Shown piece after piece: positions 20,293 through 33,946 of a stretch of DNA of 64,000 nt. Position 1 is the first letter of the stretch. Each line of letters begins with the position of its first letter. Made by a program: the position numbers and the translations under genes. The stretch comes from Lepiota brunneoincarnata (taxonomy: Eukaryota; Basidiomycota; Agaricomycetes; Agaricales; Agaricaceae), in the NCBI GenBank assembly GCA_023014365.1, contig JAEBUN010000021.1:248001-312000 (forward strand), given 5' to 3'. Under the pieces are notes generated by a model that was not told the DNA's origin, searched no databases, and worked only from the letters and a program-made list of their open reading frames with translations.

Positions 20293-22739
20293 AAGAAATG
20301 GACCAGCGATAACGATTCATACCTCTACCTCGGTGTCGACGAGAAGGACTTGCCCAAGGATGTGTGGAAACACTGCTACGATACCGTAGACAAGAGGGAT
20401 GATGAGCTTTGCAAGAATCTCCAGGATGAGATCGGCGCTCTCCTAGTCATTGTGAGTGCAGCTGACACGTTGGTCTCGGGCGGCTTTGTACTTGAACTCA
20501 GTTACACTTCATAGGCGGGTTTACTCCTTGCTATAGTTAGCGCCTTCACAATCGAGTCGTTCAAATGGCTGCGAGAAGACCCTGCGCAAGCTGGGGCCGA
20601 TCGCCTCACACAAGTTGTCATCCTGCTCAACAACACTGCCGCCCAGGGCACCATCCTGGCCCCCACTCCGTTTACCTCGAAGGACTACGAAGTTCTCGTC
20701 AATCAGCTCTGGTTCTTGAGCATGATTATAAGCCTCAGCGCTGTCGTACTCGGGACGTTCTGTCTTCAGTGGCTCTCCGCGTACCGTTGCCCTGATGCTA
20801 AATACACCCCTAGCCACGACGCCCTTGCTCTTCGCCAGGTCCGCCTTGAAGGACTGTTCGCTTGGGGAGTGCCTTTCATACCGGCCTTTCTCATTATGGC
20901 AGTCCAGGCAGCTCTCCTTTTCTTTTCCATTGGGTTGGTGTACCTCCTGTGGAACGTGGACAAACGTACTGCCACCCCTGTTGCTATTGTTGGAGGGGTA
21001 TCGCTATCCGCTGTGGCGTTGGTGGTGTTATTGCCAGTGATCCTACCGACAGCTTGTTATCTCTTTCCACGTCGGGCTCGAGTAGCCATTCGTCAATGTC
21101 CATTCAAGAGCCCCTGGACTTGGATGATCCAACGCAGCTTCACCATTCCTGTCATCTTGTTCTACAGCCTCCCAGTCGCATTGTTGTTACACAGAGACGG
21201 CTACTGGAAAATGCTCTTGAGGTCTTTCTCGAAACGACTCAAACGGAAGATCAAACTTCTTAAAGACTTTCAGTGGCAACGGTACGACGAACGTTGGCGT
21301 GAACTGCGAGAGGGTCGCTCCGCGGGCTCCAGCAAATGTTCTTATTATCTCCTCCGCGGACTCACATCTGTTTTGGAGACACTCGGCTCACACTCGACTG
21401 CTGCCCACGTTGTCCAGACTAGCCTCGAAGAATCCCGGGGAATTTCACTGGATCGTTCGGCAGTTAGGACATTCACAGAGTTGTTGCGTAAGGACCTCAC
21501 GCGGCCGGAGAAGCTGCTATTAGCAGCCTGCGAGGAAGCCAAAATGTGCCCTCTGTTGCAGAGGGATTTCAGGAATGCTCTCCTGCTTCAATACCTAGTT
21601 GCTCCCAATTTGGCCCTCCATCGTACGGTGCTTCATCTCCGAGTTGAACTTTACATTCGGATCAAAAATTCGGCACAAGGCGTGTCTCCCTCGCTCACGG
21701 AGGAACTCTCCTCCTGGCTCAGCAGCCCCGAGTCAGGGAGGACGAAGGAGGGAAATGGGGTTGGTCAAGCCATCAAATGTCCTATTGGAAGTCTACGAGA
21801 CGCCAAGTCTCTAACACAGGGTGAGTCGCATCGGTGGACAAAGTTGCATCGGTCATAATTCTCCAAACAGAGCTGAGAGTTCAATTTCTGAGATGCGTCG
21901 AGCCCCTCATTGGCTCCAAGCAGTTCCGGGACCATGACGCTTACGCAACAGCCCTTATCTTGAGGATCCTTCAGGGGAGGCCGACTCGGTCAATCGAGCC
22001 AGATAAAGGCAACAATAATGAAGAGAAGAAGGATGATGGGGCCATTTACGCCGTGGAGAAGGGCAATGAAGCCGTTGACAAAGATGAGAAGGGCGGGGAA
22101 GAGACTAGCAAGAACAGCAGTAACAAGAGGGGCAACAAGGAGATATCCAAAGCGCCGCAGGACCCTGCTACGGTAACGTCTCCCACAGTGGGAATTTCTG
22201 TTGCCACCGATGTTTCTGAGCTGCTGCAACTTCAACAGGCACCCGAATCCGTCAACCTTCGAGCTCTATGCGAGCACGTTGACGATAAACTGAAGAAATT
22301 TTACCCAGTAGCGTTTTGCCCCGACTATATCCTGGAAAGTTTGGAGGCTTTTCGGTGGCAGGTTGCAGTAGGGAGATTGCGTGGGAAGCCTGATGTGCAT
22401 GGGGGACTTGGTGGACTTACGGAGCAAATGATGCTCTTGAAGTCTTCGGTGAAACGGGCGGAGAAGGGGGGAGTGTTTAACGAGTATTGGGCCCAGCGTG
22501 GGAAGCGTCGGATGGAGAGGAGGATGAGAGAACTCGAGGAGCTCATAAAGCGCAAGAAGGCTATGGAGCTTACGAACCGCAATGAGGGTGGGGAGTGCGG
22601 GGAGTATGAGGAACAATGGGAAAGTGAAGAAGATGAGTACAAGTGGAGTGGGGAGCACGGGGGGAACGGGGAGAGCGAAAAAGAGGTGCAGGAAGTGCGA
22701 CGCCAGCCTTCTTTGCGAACAGGAACAGACATGGTGTGA
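20293..22739 (+). CDS. DUF6535-type multi-pass membrane protein, copy 2 (5' exon not resolved)
   Basis: Exons are 20293-20451, 20515-21820 and 21871-22739, giving 777 residues from the first resolved exon. Both introns match copy 1 in position and length (63 and 50 nt). The sequence from the exon start through about 21000, including intron 1, is nearly identical to copy 1, whereas later exons diverge clearly (for example RDGYWKMLLRSFSKRLKRK against RKDYWEMLLRFFLARRKRK). The membrane-segment layout is as in copy 1. The tail (after LRALCEHVDDKLKKF) is lysine/glutamate-rich. The start codon lies in an upstream exon I could not define. Function is unknown. Confidence 0.75.
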
Positions 22740-25007
22740 TGTCTTGACGAGCACTTGATCAAGGGAACGTTGTCTCTTATTCCTCTCACAAATTTCCCTC
22801 TCATTCCAATCTCCTCTTTTATGCCGCTTTTTTTTACTTCTGCCTCTTACATTGATAAACGTTCCAGGCTAAGGAAAATTTACGGAGCTGTTAGACCATT
22901 AACAGACACATGAATGCATATATTTGAGCCCATCATTCTCCATCGCCAGGGCGCGCCCGACTCCGAAATCCCATGCACAAGATGCATCGTAGGATTAGCA
23001 ATATTCAGGATGCAACAGACAACCTTTATCAACGCGCATATCGCGACCCGGGAAATTGTCCAAGAATAAAACGCGTTCAAGTGTCGGAGGGTGGAGGGAT
23101 AGGTGGGAGGACCCCTAGAGGTGGCTCAAATGACCAACCATAGCCACACGGGCTGACGAGAAGTGAGAGTCACAGTCGACACGTTGCCTGGTAGTGGTTC
23201 CAGCTTCCCCATGCGTTTCCGGTAGCCCGTTCTGTAAGTTGGAACTTTTCGTCGACTGTTTTGCCCTGATCCCGCTCCATTTACGTGCCTTCCGTCGTAG
23301 CTCCTCCCAAGGATCGTGGAGAGTCACAAATTCGAGCGCGATTACACCCCGTGATATTACTGCTGGACCGAGTCCGAATATCGCCGGTTGATGAAAGGAA
23401 TGCAAAGTAATAAACGACGGCGGCTATGGGTATGAAGGACAGACGACGTAGAGTGGTGGGGAAGGAGGGTGGGAGGATCAACGTTTCGAAAAACGATGCC
23501 CCGCGTAAGGAGATGCAAGAGGGGTGCCTAGTAAATATTTCAGTCCTTCATGCAACGATGAGCGGGCAGGAGTCTGGAATCGCTAACCCTGGCTCGACCG
23601 GCTAGTCACAAAGGAAAGTTAAACGCTTGAGCAGGCTTGAGCGCTAGAATGTTGCAAATTAAGACAGATAGATCATGTTTGGGCGGTTCCCCCGTGATTG
23701 TTATCTGACATTTAATCAGGCATGAGGTCAAGGTTCCATTCATCGATGTGCCCGTTTGTCACTCTCTCCGGGTTCTTTGTCGCCCTAGAATAACGCTCAC
23801 GATAGACATAACGGAGTACTGTGGAGTGCGATTTTCGTTGTTTGTTAAGCTACCGTCCTCTCATTAATCTTATCCTCATCAAATACATGTAGCTAACGTG
23901 GTCACTAATCCATTTTTTTTACCATGCTAGTGAAGGCGCGCACCGCTGAGAGTGGTTCTGACGCTTCTGTGTTTAGCTCCGTTGAGCTCGTAATATAGAG
24001 AACTGCCCTCCCTGACTCAACCGGCAGATAGGATATGGCGAGCCGAGCTTATCATGCGCCTGCATCTGTGGCCGTGCCAGTGTTTGGTGAGAGTTTCTGT
24101 GATACCCCCGCACAACCTATTTCCTTTTCAGAGTAGGCGAAAAGGAAGATGGATGCACCTGTTTAACTGTGCATTTGGAAGGGGATAGCGTTTCCGTGAC
24201 TAGAAGATTCACATTCCTGAAGGCATGGAGACGACAAGTTCACATGGACGGTGGTCAGCAAAATTGTGGAGGTAGTAAAGTGGTGAGTATCTGTCAACGG
24301 CGAGGCTCAGGATCTACACCTCTTACGTCAGCAATAATTATCCACTGAGGGTGTCAATGAACCATGTCCCATAAAAGTTAACCATTCAAGTATTTCCATT
24401 GATTGGCCGAGCCTTGTTGATAATCAAGAATTCAGTCTACCCATCACGTTCACTGCCAGAGAGTGGGTTGAGATTGCGTATACTTTGGACATGTATCGGG
24501 CGTGGAGACCGAGAACTCCTCAACGGCCCTGCATAGCATGAATGACCGCATGATGACACCGGGGCGAGGGCACTTACACACCTGGTGGACTTGGGAGCCA
24601 GGCAGTGAAAACTTCCTGCTAGCATACTTCATGGCGGTCGGTCGAGAAGTTTGGCCAGCGACAATTTTCAGTATCAGGATGACGATTGCCAATAATGAAG
24701 GCAAACGCCCAATGCCCAATGCCAAGGTCAGGAAGAGCATTTTTCGTGCTTGGAATGACCTCGTATAGGTCCACTACACTGCTCACATGGCTAGCTCACT
24801 ATCCCGCATTTCCAACCAATTTCCCACAAGTACGTGAGGCTAGAAGTCCACGTGCCAGTTAACAACGTTGACATCCCGCATGCGGGCAATCGCAACATGG
24901 TTGTCCCTGAGCTAGAACTTCGACATGGCGTAAGTTGGTGCATGTTCGGCACAAGGCACGAAACGTTCAACCTCAACCATCACGTCTCCTCTCCCTCCTT
25001 TCTCCCC
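22740..25007. other. spacer between DUF6535 copy 2 and family C copy 1
   Basis: Bases 22740-23545 duplicate the 3' flank of DUF6535 copy 1. From about 23550 to 24780 the sequence is not repeated elsewhere in the window. A minus-strand frame at 24570-24740 has a hydrophobic run (LLAIVILILKIVAG), but no gene model can be defended. Bases 24850-25007 are the conserved upstream flank of family C genes. Confidence 0.35.
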
Positions 25008-26327
25008 ATGGAAGCTCCAACTTCTCCTGCCATCCCTCTGGAACTCCACGAAGAAATTGTTCGTCATTCTCATGGAAGCAGGGCCCTCCGTAACAATTCG
25101 CTTGTGTGCCGATGGTGGAAAGACCTCAGCCAGCCCAGACTCTTCAAGACCATCCGAGTCGATCCCTTGCACTACAACAGCCTGTATAACATTGCAACCC
25201 CTGCCCACGCTCATTTGGGTAAACACGTCCAAAACCTTTTCCTCGTTCAGCGTCACATGAACGACACGCTCCCGCCTTCCCCTTTCCACTCCGGATTCGC
25301 CGGCCTCCTACGTAGCCTCTCTGCTGTCAAGACCATGAACGTGATTCATGCTCGTTTTTCGTGGAGGCGCCTTCCGAAGGATGCTGTCAAAGGATTCTTG
25401 AACGTCATCGGGTGTCCATCATTCGATGTTCTCGCAGTGTCTTCTGTGAGGGACTTCCCAATGTCCGTAATCCTCAGAGGGCCTGGCATCAAGGTACTGG
25501 AGTTGAAGAATGTTCAAAACCCGGTCCCGCATAGTGCTTCGATCGTTCTGACCAGCCAGACTCCGCGCTTGAGTACACTCGTGCTTTCTGGGATGAATAC
25601 GATCCATGCATTCACGAGGATAGTTGAATCCGATCACGGTGACCAACATTCCATTAAAGACCTCGAAAAAGTCACCCTTAACTACGACGAGACGCCTGTC
25701 AGCTTACCACCTTACCATTCGGACAGAGTTGGGAGATTCCTGGGAAATCTTGGTAGCTCTGTAAAGGTGCTGCAGCTGGATGTCGTTCAACCAAGTGAGT
25801 TGTCCTAATTAGTACCGGAATGTGTTCGTCTGATGAAACAAACAGGGGATACATTGACACGTATCATCCCACCACAAGACCTTCAGAGCCTTACCGGTAT
25901 TCAGCATCTCAAGATCAATCTAACGGTTCTGAGGGGAACTCTGGAAGATGTTGCCTCCCCTGCCTGTGGTTACGTCTTGCCTGTCATCCGAAACTTGCCG
26001 TCACCCCAAATGTTAGCTGAATTCAACTTTTCATATCGAGTCTTTACCGAAGGGTCAGCAACATTTTTGGACCGTTCAGGCCATATTTGGGCCTTCATAC
26101 GGACGCTCGAGGAAGGCTTTGGTAGTAGGCGATTCACCAAATTGAATAGAGTCAGTGTGGCTATAAATTTATACCCACACGGCAAATCACCTTGGGATTC
26201 TGACTTGGTAACAAAGCCTTTGATCCGTGCTTTCCCGCTTTTGGATAAGCGAGGGATCATTGTCAATGCGACAGCCTCAGGATGCAGAGCCACCCACCGA
26301 AGTCGCTCGCATTCGACTCCTAGGTAG
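25008..26327 (+). CDS. F-box-like LRR protein, family C copy 1 (2 exons)
   Basis: Exons are 25008-25794 and 25846-26327, with a 51-nt intron (GTGAGT...AACAG, phase 1), giving 422 aa. The start is placed at MEAPTSPAIPLELHEE because this point is conserved in all C copies; an in-frame ATG at 24942 (MFGTRHETF) is possible. Residues about 8-50 (IPLELHEEIVRHSHGS, NNSLVCRWWKDL, RLFKTIRVDP) are a good F-box-like match. Leucine-rich segments follow (VLELKNVQ, LSTLVLSGMN, VKVLQLDVVQ, LTGIQHLKINLTV). The gene converges on family B copy 2, with 382 bp between the stop codons. Adaptor function is inferred. Confidence 0.8.
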
Positions 26328-26709
26328 ACTTTAACGTTGTCATTGTTGCCATAGGTCATGTTGTGGGTCGTATTGACTTTCCTTGATTGTAAGCGTCATT
26401 GAACTTGTTATTGGATGAATTTCATGTTTCAATGTTTAGATGATGGATCGCTTTATTCATCTCATTCACCTAACGCCACCCAGACGAACAAGGTTGTTCC
26501 TCTGTAGGTGATTCTCATAGACCAAAAAGAAACGGGGAATCTGGTTGCAGCTTTTGTCGACTGAAACCGCAAGCCCACAATCATTAAGGAGGTTCAGGTC
26601 GTCTGCTGACTGATCATTTTCGAACACCATATCGAAGGAGCAAAAGCATTAAAATTTCATGCTTGATAGACTATGTGCGCAGCAACAGATAACCCGATCG
26701 GCCTAACGA
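26328..26709. other. convergent C/B intergenic spacer
   Basis: This spacer recurs in every C/B pair (13160-13688, 32552-34035 with a MITE, 43674-44205, 48981-49517, 54549-54833). It must carry the 3' ends of both transcripts. No open frame is conserved between copies. Confidence 0.5.
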
Positions 26710-28273
26710 CTACTCTCTATGAATGGAATTAATCTCAAAGTCTACCTGATGAGTTCGTTTGAATCGCTCAACTACTCCAGCAACGAACCGCCGAACCTCA
26801 GGATCAGGATCGTGATCCACTGGCTCATAAACCTCAAAGGCTCCATCAACCGATGCTTCCTTGAGAACGATCGGGGGACACTTGAATTTCCTGAGTTTAG
26901 GGAGCTGCATAGCAAGTTCCAACCAAGTCGTCTAGGCTTCGTTAGATTGTCACGACGTCATGAGATGGTGCAAATATCTCACCAATACTTTCGAATCCTT
27001 CGCGGCCACGTCTTGGGGTGTCACCGACATGTAGCAGCAAAGGTGCCGAAGATATTGGCACGCCTCTACCCCTTTGAGCTGCTCGTAGCTCGGAACCCGC
27101 GACCACTGCGTCGTAAAATTTCCACCAATATTCAACGATCTCAGCGAGTGCTTGTGGTGTGGGAGTACAGCAGTAAAGAACTTGTCCACAAGTTGAGGTG
27201 AGTCGTCGGGCGGGTGTCGGGGTACAAGGCGCAAGCGTTCAATGCCAGGGCATGATAACAGGTAGGTGAAGACGGGAGGGGGGTGGATGGCATCGATGCA
27301 GATATCTTTGAGGAAGATATTTTCGCTCTGCAGAATGGCAAAAATATCGCCAAGGTGGTTTGCTGCTAAGCGACTGCGACTTCTTTTGATTTTCAATACT
27401 TTTAAGTGACGGAAATGTCGGAGGTGTGTCCGAAAATCTTCTGGCGTGACAACAATAGCGCACAGTTTGAGCCGTTTGAGCCTTAGACATGCATCTGTAG
27501 GGAGTAGTGAAAGGGCGGCGAATAGCTCCTTCAATGTCATCTCTCCTTCAGGATGATAAGGTCGTGGTATCGTGAAAGTGAAGCTTTCGAGGTCTGGGCA
27601 ACGCATTATGAGCCTCGAAATCTCTGATATCAGTGTGTGTCCTGGAAACTCGGGGGTTTGCCAGATCACCACAAGGACACTAAGATTAGAAAGTGGTTCA
27701 AGTGAGAATTCGGGAGCGGAATGGTTGAAAGTCGTGATGACGAGTTCCTTCAGGGTTTGTATGGATGCCAACGAGCTAAAGAAGCAGGTGATCCAGTCAA
27801 GCGCATAGGCCCTGCAGGGGTGGTAGTTCCATCTGTGCCAATTGAGTTATCTGGCGGCTTTGCAAAAGTTGACTTACCGGAGGGAGTGCAGGTTTCTCAT
27901 TGCCGGTACCATCAGCTCCAGCAACACCAACCAAGGGAGCTGTTCTTCATGTCCGTACATAGACGTCAGATAGACCTCTGCGTTCCTGACACTCTCAAAA
28001 ACCGTCGCCTTGCCTGCCCTCAATGTCGATGTGATCGCCTCGCAATTTCTGAGCCTAGGCTGGGATCCTGGTCTAACCGTCACGGTTGAGAATAGAACGG
28101 GGGATACAATAAAATTGAATCGCTTTGATACGAGACGTAGGTGGCGGAGGCAATCAACATGGCTGGGGGCGGGGATCTGAGGGAAATGAACTAAGCCACG
28201 CTTGGGCTGAACATGGTTCACTTACGAGATCGACGACCCTGAGGATAATTTCGTTTGGTATCTCATTGAGCAT
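26710..28273 (-). CDS. F-box-like LRR protein, family B copy 2 (4 exons)
   Basis: Exons run 28273-28226, 28176-27878, 27832-26983 and 26931-26710, giving 472 aa with an intact frame. The N terminus MLNEIPNEIILRVVDL joins IPAPSHVDCLRHLRLVSKR across intron 1 to complete the F-box-like motif. Within the LRR region, residues near 120-190 are more diverged than in other copies (TPEFPGHTLISEISRLIMR). It pairs tail-to-tail with the C gene at 25008. The only clear difference in its head flank is that the R3 repeat follows immediately. Confidence 0.78.
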
Positions 28274-28459
28274 CGTTAGCGTTGGGACTGAGTGGCTGTT
28301 ATCGGCAGAGGTGTCAAGATCGGGTTGGATGCACATGTTTAATCGAAAAGTATACGCATTGCATGCTTTTTCTGGTAATGTGCTCTAAATAGAATACTAT
28401 GATAAGGTCTGGCTTCGTGTTCACCGTCCGTCTTATGAGAGCCCTGTTCTGTCCGGACT

Positions 28460-31060
28460 TAGTTTGTGTCTCTAACCTTTGGTAAGTAGAAACCGAGGCA
28501 CCTTGTCTGGGGACTTGTTCATCTCATCCACATCTTCGATTTCCTCAGGATTCAGAGATGAACTGGGCGCTTTGTTCACTATCCCACCTGGGCCTAGAGG
28601 CCGAACCACGATCCTTACGAGTGTTGGCGTGTCTTTGGTTTTTGGCGGGTAAGTATGTACCGGTGCCGGGCGGGAGGTTCCGGATTTTGACTTTGAGAGA
28701 GTCCATCAGGGAGCTTGGGCTCAGTGGAACGAGCTCTTGGGTTGTGTGCAGGTCGATGCGACAGGCGTTCCTAAAACAGTTGAAATCCTTTATTCTTTGG
28801 TGCGCTTTGATAGACCTTTGTAGCATTATTGTGACTCACGGTGGTCCTTTTCTTTAGTTCTACTGTACTTATATCTCCCCTGTAGAAAGTTGTAAGCGCA
28901 TTCGACCATACCTAGGGACAACCACTTTTAGCGCTGTGGGATACCTATCACATACACATTTGCACGTGACTACTATTCTCAATCACAACTCTACCACTGA
29001 CCATCATCAATGAACGCGAATTGTCACCTGTATGGTCGCGACAACATCGAGTGTGTATGAAAAAATGAACATTACGGGAAGCTAAAGGGGGAGGGGAGGC
29101 TGACTCTTCGGTATGTCCATTTACTCTTTTCAAGCGCATTATTAATTTTGTAGGATTCAGGGAGCCGTGTTCATCTGTTATAACAATTTGCTGGCCGGCG
29201 AGAATCATTCAAACGGACGGAAGAACTGGAGCCTAAAAATGAATCTCGGCTGGCGGAGAACTACCAACGAGCAACGGCCATGTCATCAATCCTCTTCACA
29301 ACGTCGAACAGGTACTGCACGTATCCATTAAAGCCATATCATGTTCTGACAATTTGTAGGATATCATTGTGGCTGTTACAGTCACCTAGAAACCTGAATA
29401 CGAGGCTTTCAAACGGAACGTCAAGCTCACACCAAGCAAGGGAGATCTTAAACACTGGTGTGCATGGTGCTGCACCTATGATGTCTCCCAGGCTGACGAA
29501 GAAGGCAGCGGCGGCAACACGTATGTAACATCCTTGCTATAGCACACGCCTATTCTTGATACCGACGAGGATTATAGCAAATTGTGACACACACTAGAAA
29601 TTCAAGCCTACCCACTCATTACCATTGAACAACTTGCCTATTGCTCCTCACTATCGTCGACTCAACATTCCTGTCATCAGAGGCCCAATCCCAGCCCTTC
29701 GTGTTCGCCTGCGTCTATTCCAGCTTTGGCAAGCACGACCCCAATACGTGTCATCTGAACAGGTACTAGCGCTCATACAGCGGAGAAGAAAAATCCAGAG
29801 GGGAGCATCATTGCGGGTGATCAGAATCTTTTCGAGATGTGTATAATCGACACGAGGTGGAAGATATGCATTGGGGCTGCGCGAGAAGGGTATGTCCGAG
29901 GGATAGGAGACGAGATTGGTAGTCTGCCCTCTCGCCTACTGTGCTCTCCGCGTGTTCTATCCATGTTCTATACCCCTCTGTCATCAGAGCTGATGCGCGG
30001 CCTGTACCTCTGATATTGTAGGATGATCTCGTCGGACATGAGCGAATATTATGCTTCAGGCGTGGCGGACCATGGAATAGGTTAATAATTCAGTTGGGGA
30101 ACGCCACACCGTGGAATATGTGCCGTCCATGAAACCCACTCTATAGCCAAGTTGCTCTACTATGGCAGACCCCGTACAGCGAGGATGATGTTGGGTTTTG
30201 ACCAAGAAGCATCCGGAACGACCTACTGTGCTTAATCAGATGTTCAGACATATTTCCAGATTTCAAGAAAAATACCTCCCTCTGCTCTGACTGGTCGCGG
30301 AACTTGATGTGTTCAAGTTCTTTGATGTGTTATCGGCGAGAGGATGAGGGAGTTATAACTGCATTGATGGAACTGCACACTTGTTCGGTTCTACTTCAAC
30401 TCGAATCTTCCATCAGGACCTGCGATGCCTTCTAAAGGCCCGGCAACAAGCGCTCTTAGTCACAATTGAAACTGATGTCCTCTTGCTTCATTGTATATTT
30501 TGGCTGCTGCTGATGGAGATGTCGGATCCATATTTCTCGTTCCTCCTCTCCATGTCGAGGACCCATCATTGATCAAGGAGAATCTTAATCATCGCATGCC
30601 ATGTTCTGGCACCCATGTTTTAATATCCTCTAAAGGAATACTAAGATAGAGCCTAGGTGCATGATCACCGTCCTCCCGTACCTGAGAGCCCTAGTTCCAT
30701 CCGTACGCTGCTTATACCTCTAATTTCTGGTGCACTCTTCAATGCAATGGGATCCACACTCCCAACTATGACCCATCTTGAACCATTGCATTCAATCCTG
30801 TCCCCACTCCAGGTGCCCAATGTATGCTGGGGTGGGTAAACTTGAAAGCTGAAGCCGGAACCAGACACCATAAAACCTTCCCTCAAAAACCTCCGAAATT
30901 CGGAAAATTGAATCAGCACCGAGTATTTCTGAATCATTTCAAGGCCCCAGTCGACAACCAAAGATAGGGGGGGAGAGACCCCAAACAATCGCCCCTCCCA
31001 TCAGTGCGCAGTACACTGAGTATTTCATATACAGCTTCCTGATAACAATCATCCAGGATG
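28460..31060. repeat. eroded dispersed repeat R, copy 3
   Basis: This copy is homologous to R1 and R2. It has the intron-like block ending TTTCCTCAG at 28549, the segment around 28950-30080, and the gcattgatggaac block at 30361. The 99-codon frame at 28558-28857 (with FRILTLRESIRELGLSG) is open here but not in R2. It ends not at a DUF6535 gene, as R1 and R2 do, but at the upstream flank of family C copy 2 (from about 31060). No functional gene is claimed. Confidence 0.5.
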
Positions 31061-31217
31061 AGTTCCTGAAAACGTTGACATCCCACATGCGGGCAACTGC
31101 AACATGGTTGTCCCTGAGCTAGTACTTCAGCATGGCGTGAGTTGATGCATGTTCGGCACAAGGCACGAAACGTTCAACCTCAACCATCAAGTCTCCTCTT
31201 CTCCCTCGTTTCTCCCC

Positions 31218-32551
31218 ATGGAAGCTCCAACGTCTCCACCTACCATCCCTCTGGAACTCCGTGAAGAAATTGTTCGCCATTCTCATGGAAGCAGGGCCCT
31301 CCGTAACAATTCCCTTGTGTGCCGAAGGTGGAAAGACCTCAGCCAGCCCAGACTCTTCGAGACCATCCGAATCGATCCCATGCACTACAACAGCCTGTAT
31401 AACATTGCAACCCCTGCCCACGCTCATCTGGGTGAACACGTCCAAAACCTTTTCCTTGTTCAGCGTCACATGGACGACACGCTTCCGCCCCCCCCTTTTC
31501 ACCCCGGATTCACCAGCCTCCTACATAGCCTCTCTGCTGTCAGGACAATGAACGTGATCCATGCTTGTTTTTCGTGGGGGCGCCTTCCGGAGGACGCCGT
31601 CAAAGGATTCTTGAACGTCATTGGGTGTTCATCATTTGATGCTCTTGCGGTGTCTTTGGCGAGGGACTTCCCAATGTCCGTATTCCTCAGAGGACCTGGC
31701 ATCAAGGTACTGGAGTTGGAGAATGTTCGGAGCCCGTCTCCGCACAGTGCTGCGATCGCTCTGGCCAGTCAGACTCCACGCTTGAGTACACTCGTGCTTT
31801 CTGGGATGAATACGATCCATGCATTCACGAGGATGATTGAATCCGATCACAGTGACCAGGATTTCCTTAAAGGCCTGGAAGAAGTTACTCTAAACTACGA
31901 AGAGACACCTCTCAGCTTACCCCCTTATGATTCGGACAGAGTTGGGAGATTTCTGGGCAAACTCGGTAGCTCGGTAAAGGTGCTGCAGCTGGATGTTGTT
32001 CAACCAAGTGAGTTGTCCTAACAGTACGGTGATGTATTCATCTACTTACCTTAATAATGAATCAACTAGGGGATGCATTGACACATGAAATCCCACCACA
32101 AAACCTTCAGAGCCTTACTGGAATTCAGTATCTCAGGATCAATCTGAGGGTTCAAAGGGGAACCCTCAAAAACATCGCCTTCTCTGCCCAGAAATATGTC
32201 CTATCCATCGTCAAAAATTTGCCATCTCCTCAGCTGCTAGCTGAATTCAGTTTTTCATACCATGTCCTTACTGAAGGGTCAGCAGCATTTTCGGACCGTT
32301 CACATCATATTTGGTCTTTCATACGGATCCTCGAGGGGCAGTTTGGCAGGAGCCAATTCATTGGATTGAAGGAAGTAAATGTGGCTATAAATTTACACCC
32401 ATTTGGCAAATCGACTTGGAATTCCGATTCGGTAACGGGTCCTTTGAGGTGTGCTTTCCCGCTTTTGAAGCAGCGGGGTATTATCATCAATGCGACGTTC
32501 TCAGAACCCAGAGCCGGCCGCCGAGGTCGCTCGCATTCGATTGGTAGGTAG
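31218..32551 (+). CDS. F-box-like LRR protein, family C copy 2 (2 exons)
   Basis: Exons are 31218-32007 and 32070-32551, giving 423 aa. The intron is 62 nt, as in the copy at 49518, against 51 nt in the others. The F-box-like N terminus reads MEAPTSPPTIPLELREEIVRH, with SLVCRRWKDLSQPRLFETI. LRR-like segments are VLELENVRSP, LSTLVLSGMN and LTGIQYLRINLRV. The frame is intact. It faces family B copy 3, but the shared 3' spacer has been split by a MITE at 32997, enlarging the distance between the stop codons to about 1.5 kb. Confidence 0.8.
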
Positions 32552-32996
32552 ACTGTAACATGGTTATCATTGCTGTAGACCTTGGTTCGACCTCCCCTTG
32601 ATTGTAAATGTCATTGAACTTGTTATTGGCGTTTGCGTCAGATGAACTTTCATGTTTAGATGTTAGATTATGTTTTGTTTTATTTATCTCACGCTCCTAC
32701 AACAATTTGTTTAACTTTCAACCCCTGTGTGGACCAAACACATTAACTCACATCTCGCGTCTAATCACAATCTATGAGCCATTGCTGCCTAATGGGTATG
32801 CGCGCCCACTTACCTTCGTCATAGTTTAAGAATTAGGCACCCGGACGAATAAGGTTGTTCCTCTATAGCTGATTCACACAAACCAAAAAGAAATGGAGAG
32901 CTCGGTTCCAGCCTTTGCCGAATGAAGCCCCGAGCCCAAAATCATCAAGACGATTCAGATCACGTCTGCTGATGGAATATTTTCAAACACCGTATT

Positions 32997-33946
32997 TAGG
33001 GCTGCGCACCGTCACCGTATGCAACGGTTGTACGGCCGTCGTTGACGGGTCCCGATACCGTACCGTTAGTGGCCAAAGGTATACCTCAGAGGGCCGTATG
33101 CCTTACGGGTTCAAGCCGTATTGAGCCGTAGGGTGACGGCCGTTAACGGCCGTCGACGGCATGTACGGTTTGTTGCGATAGTATTTGTCAGGTTCGACAA
33201 TGTGATCCTGTTGGTTTGAAATTCACACGGCCACGAAGTACCCCATGGTTCACTTTTCATTGCGACTGCATATGATGTACCCGATATCTGCGCCCCGTGC
33301 GCTTTAAAACTAATTTCAGTCACCACTCCCCTTCATGCTCGTTAGCACTTGACCCTGCTAATGAGTTATATGGGATCCCATGATGGCTTGGTATTATTTC
33401 TCTTTCATTGGCATCGGTCATCTTCCTAGCCTCGTGTTGTATCTGATTAATATCTAGAACATTGCACTAATGACAGTCTGACGAAGCATGTTATCTTGGC
33501 ACTATGTCAAGCCATCATGTTCGAAGATAAAAGGGAGATTGTGTAGCATCCAAAATATGTTAATCCTGATATAAATCATCACTAGGCTCGGCCGTCGCGG
33601 TCGAGCGAATCTTCTCTGGTGGCCGTGATACAATCTCGCTGCGTCGTGCGAGCCTGCAACCAGGGACGATCCGCACATTAATGATGGTCAAGCAGCGCCT
33701 GAGGCTCGCTCGTGTTACAATTGACAAAGTCCTTTAAATACTCACTTTACCATAGACCCTTTTTTCGATAGAGTGATGAAATATAAAGTATGTACCGTAC
33801 CGACCCGTTACCGGCCGTATGAACCCCCGTCCCGTCCCGTCAATGAATTTGGTTTGCCTTTACGGTTACGGGTACACCCGCTAGCATACCGTATTTGACC
33901 CGTCAGCATACGGCCGTCACCCGATACGGTACGGTGCGCAGCCCTA
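32997..33946. mobile_element. 950-bp non-autonomous hAT-like element (MITE), copy 2
   Basis: Same length, orientation and termini (TAGGGCTGC...GCAGCCCTA) as the element at 16047. It has a different 8-bp duplication, ACCGTATT at 32989-32996 and 33947-33954. Other C/B spacers lack the insert and show the uninterrupted site, which confirms the ends. The near-identity of the two copies indicates recent mobility. It has no coding capacity, so it must have used a transposase encoded elsewhere. Confidence 0.9.
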
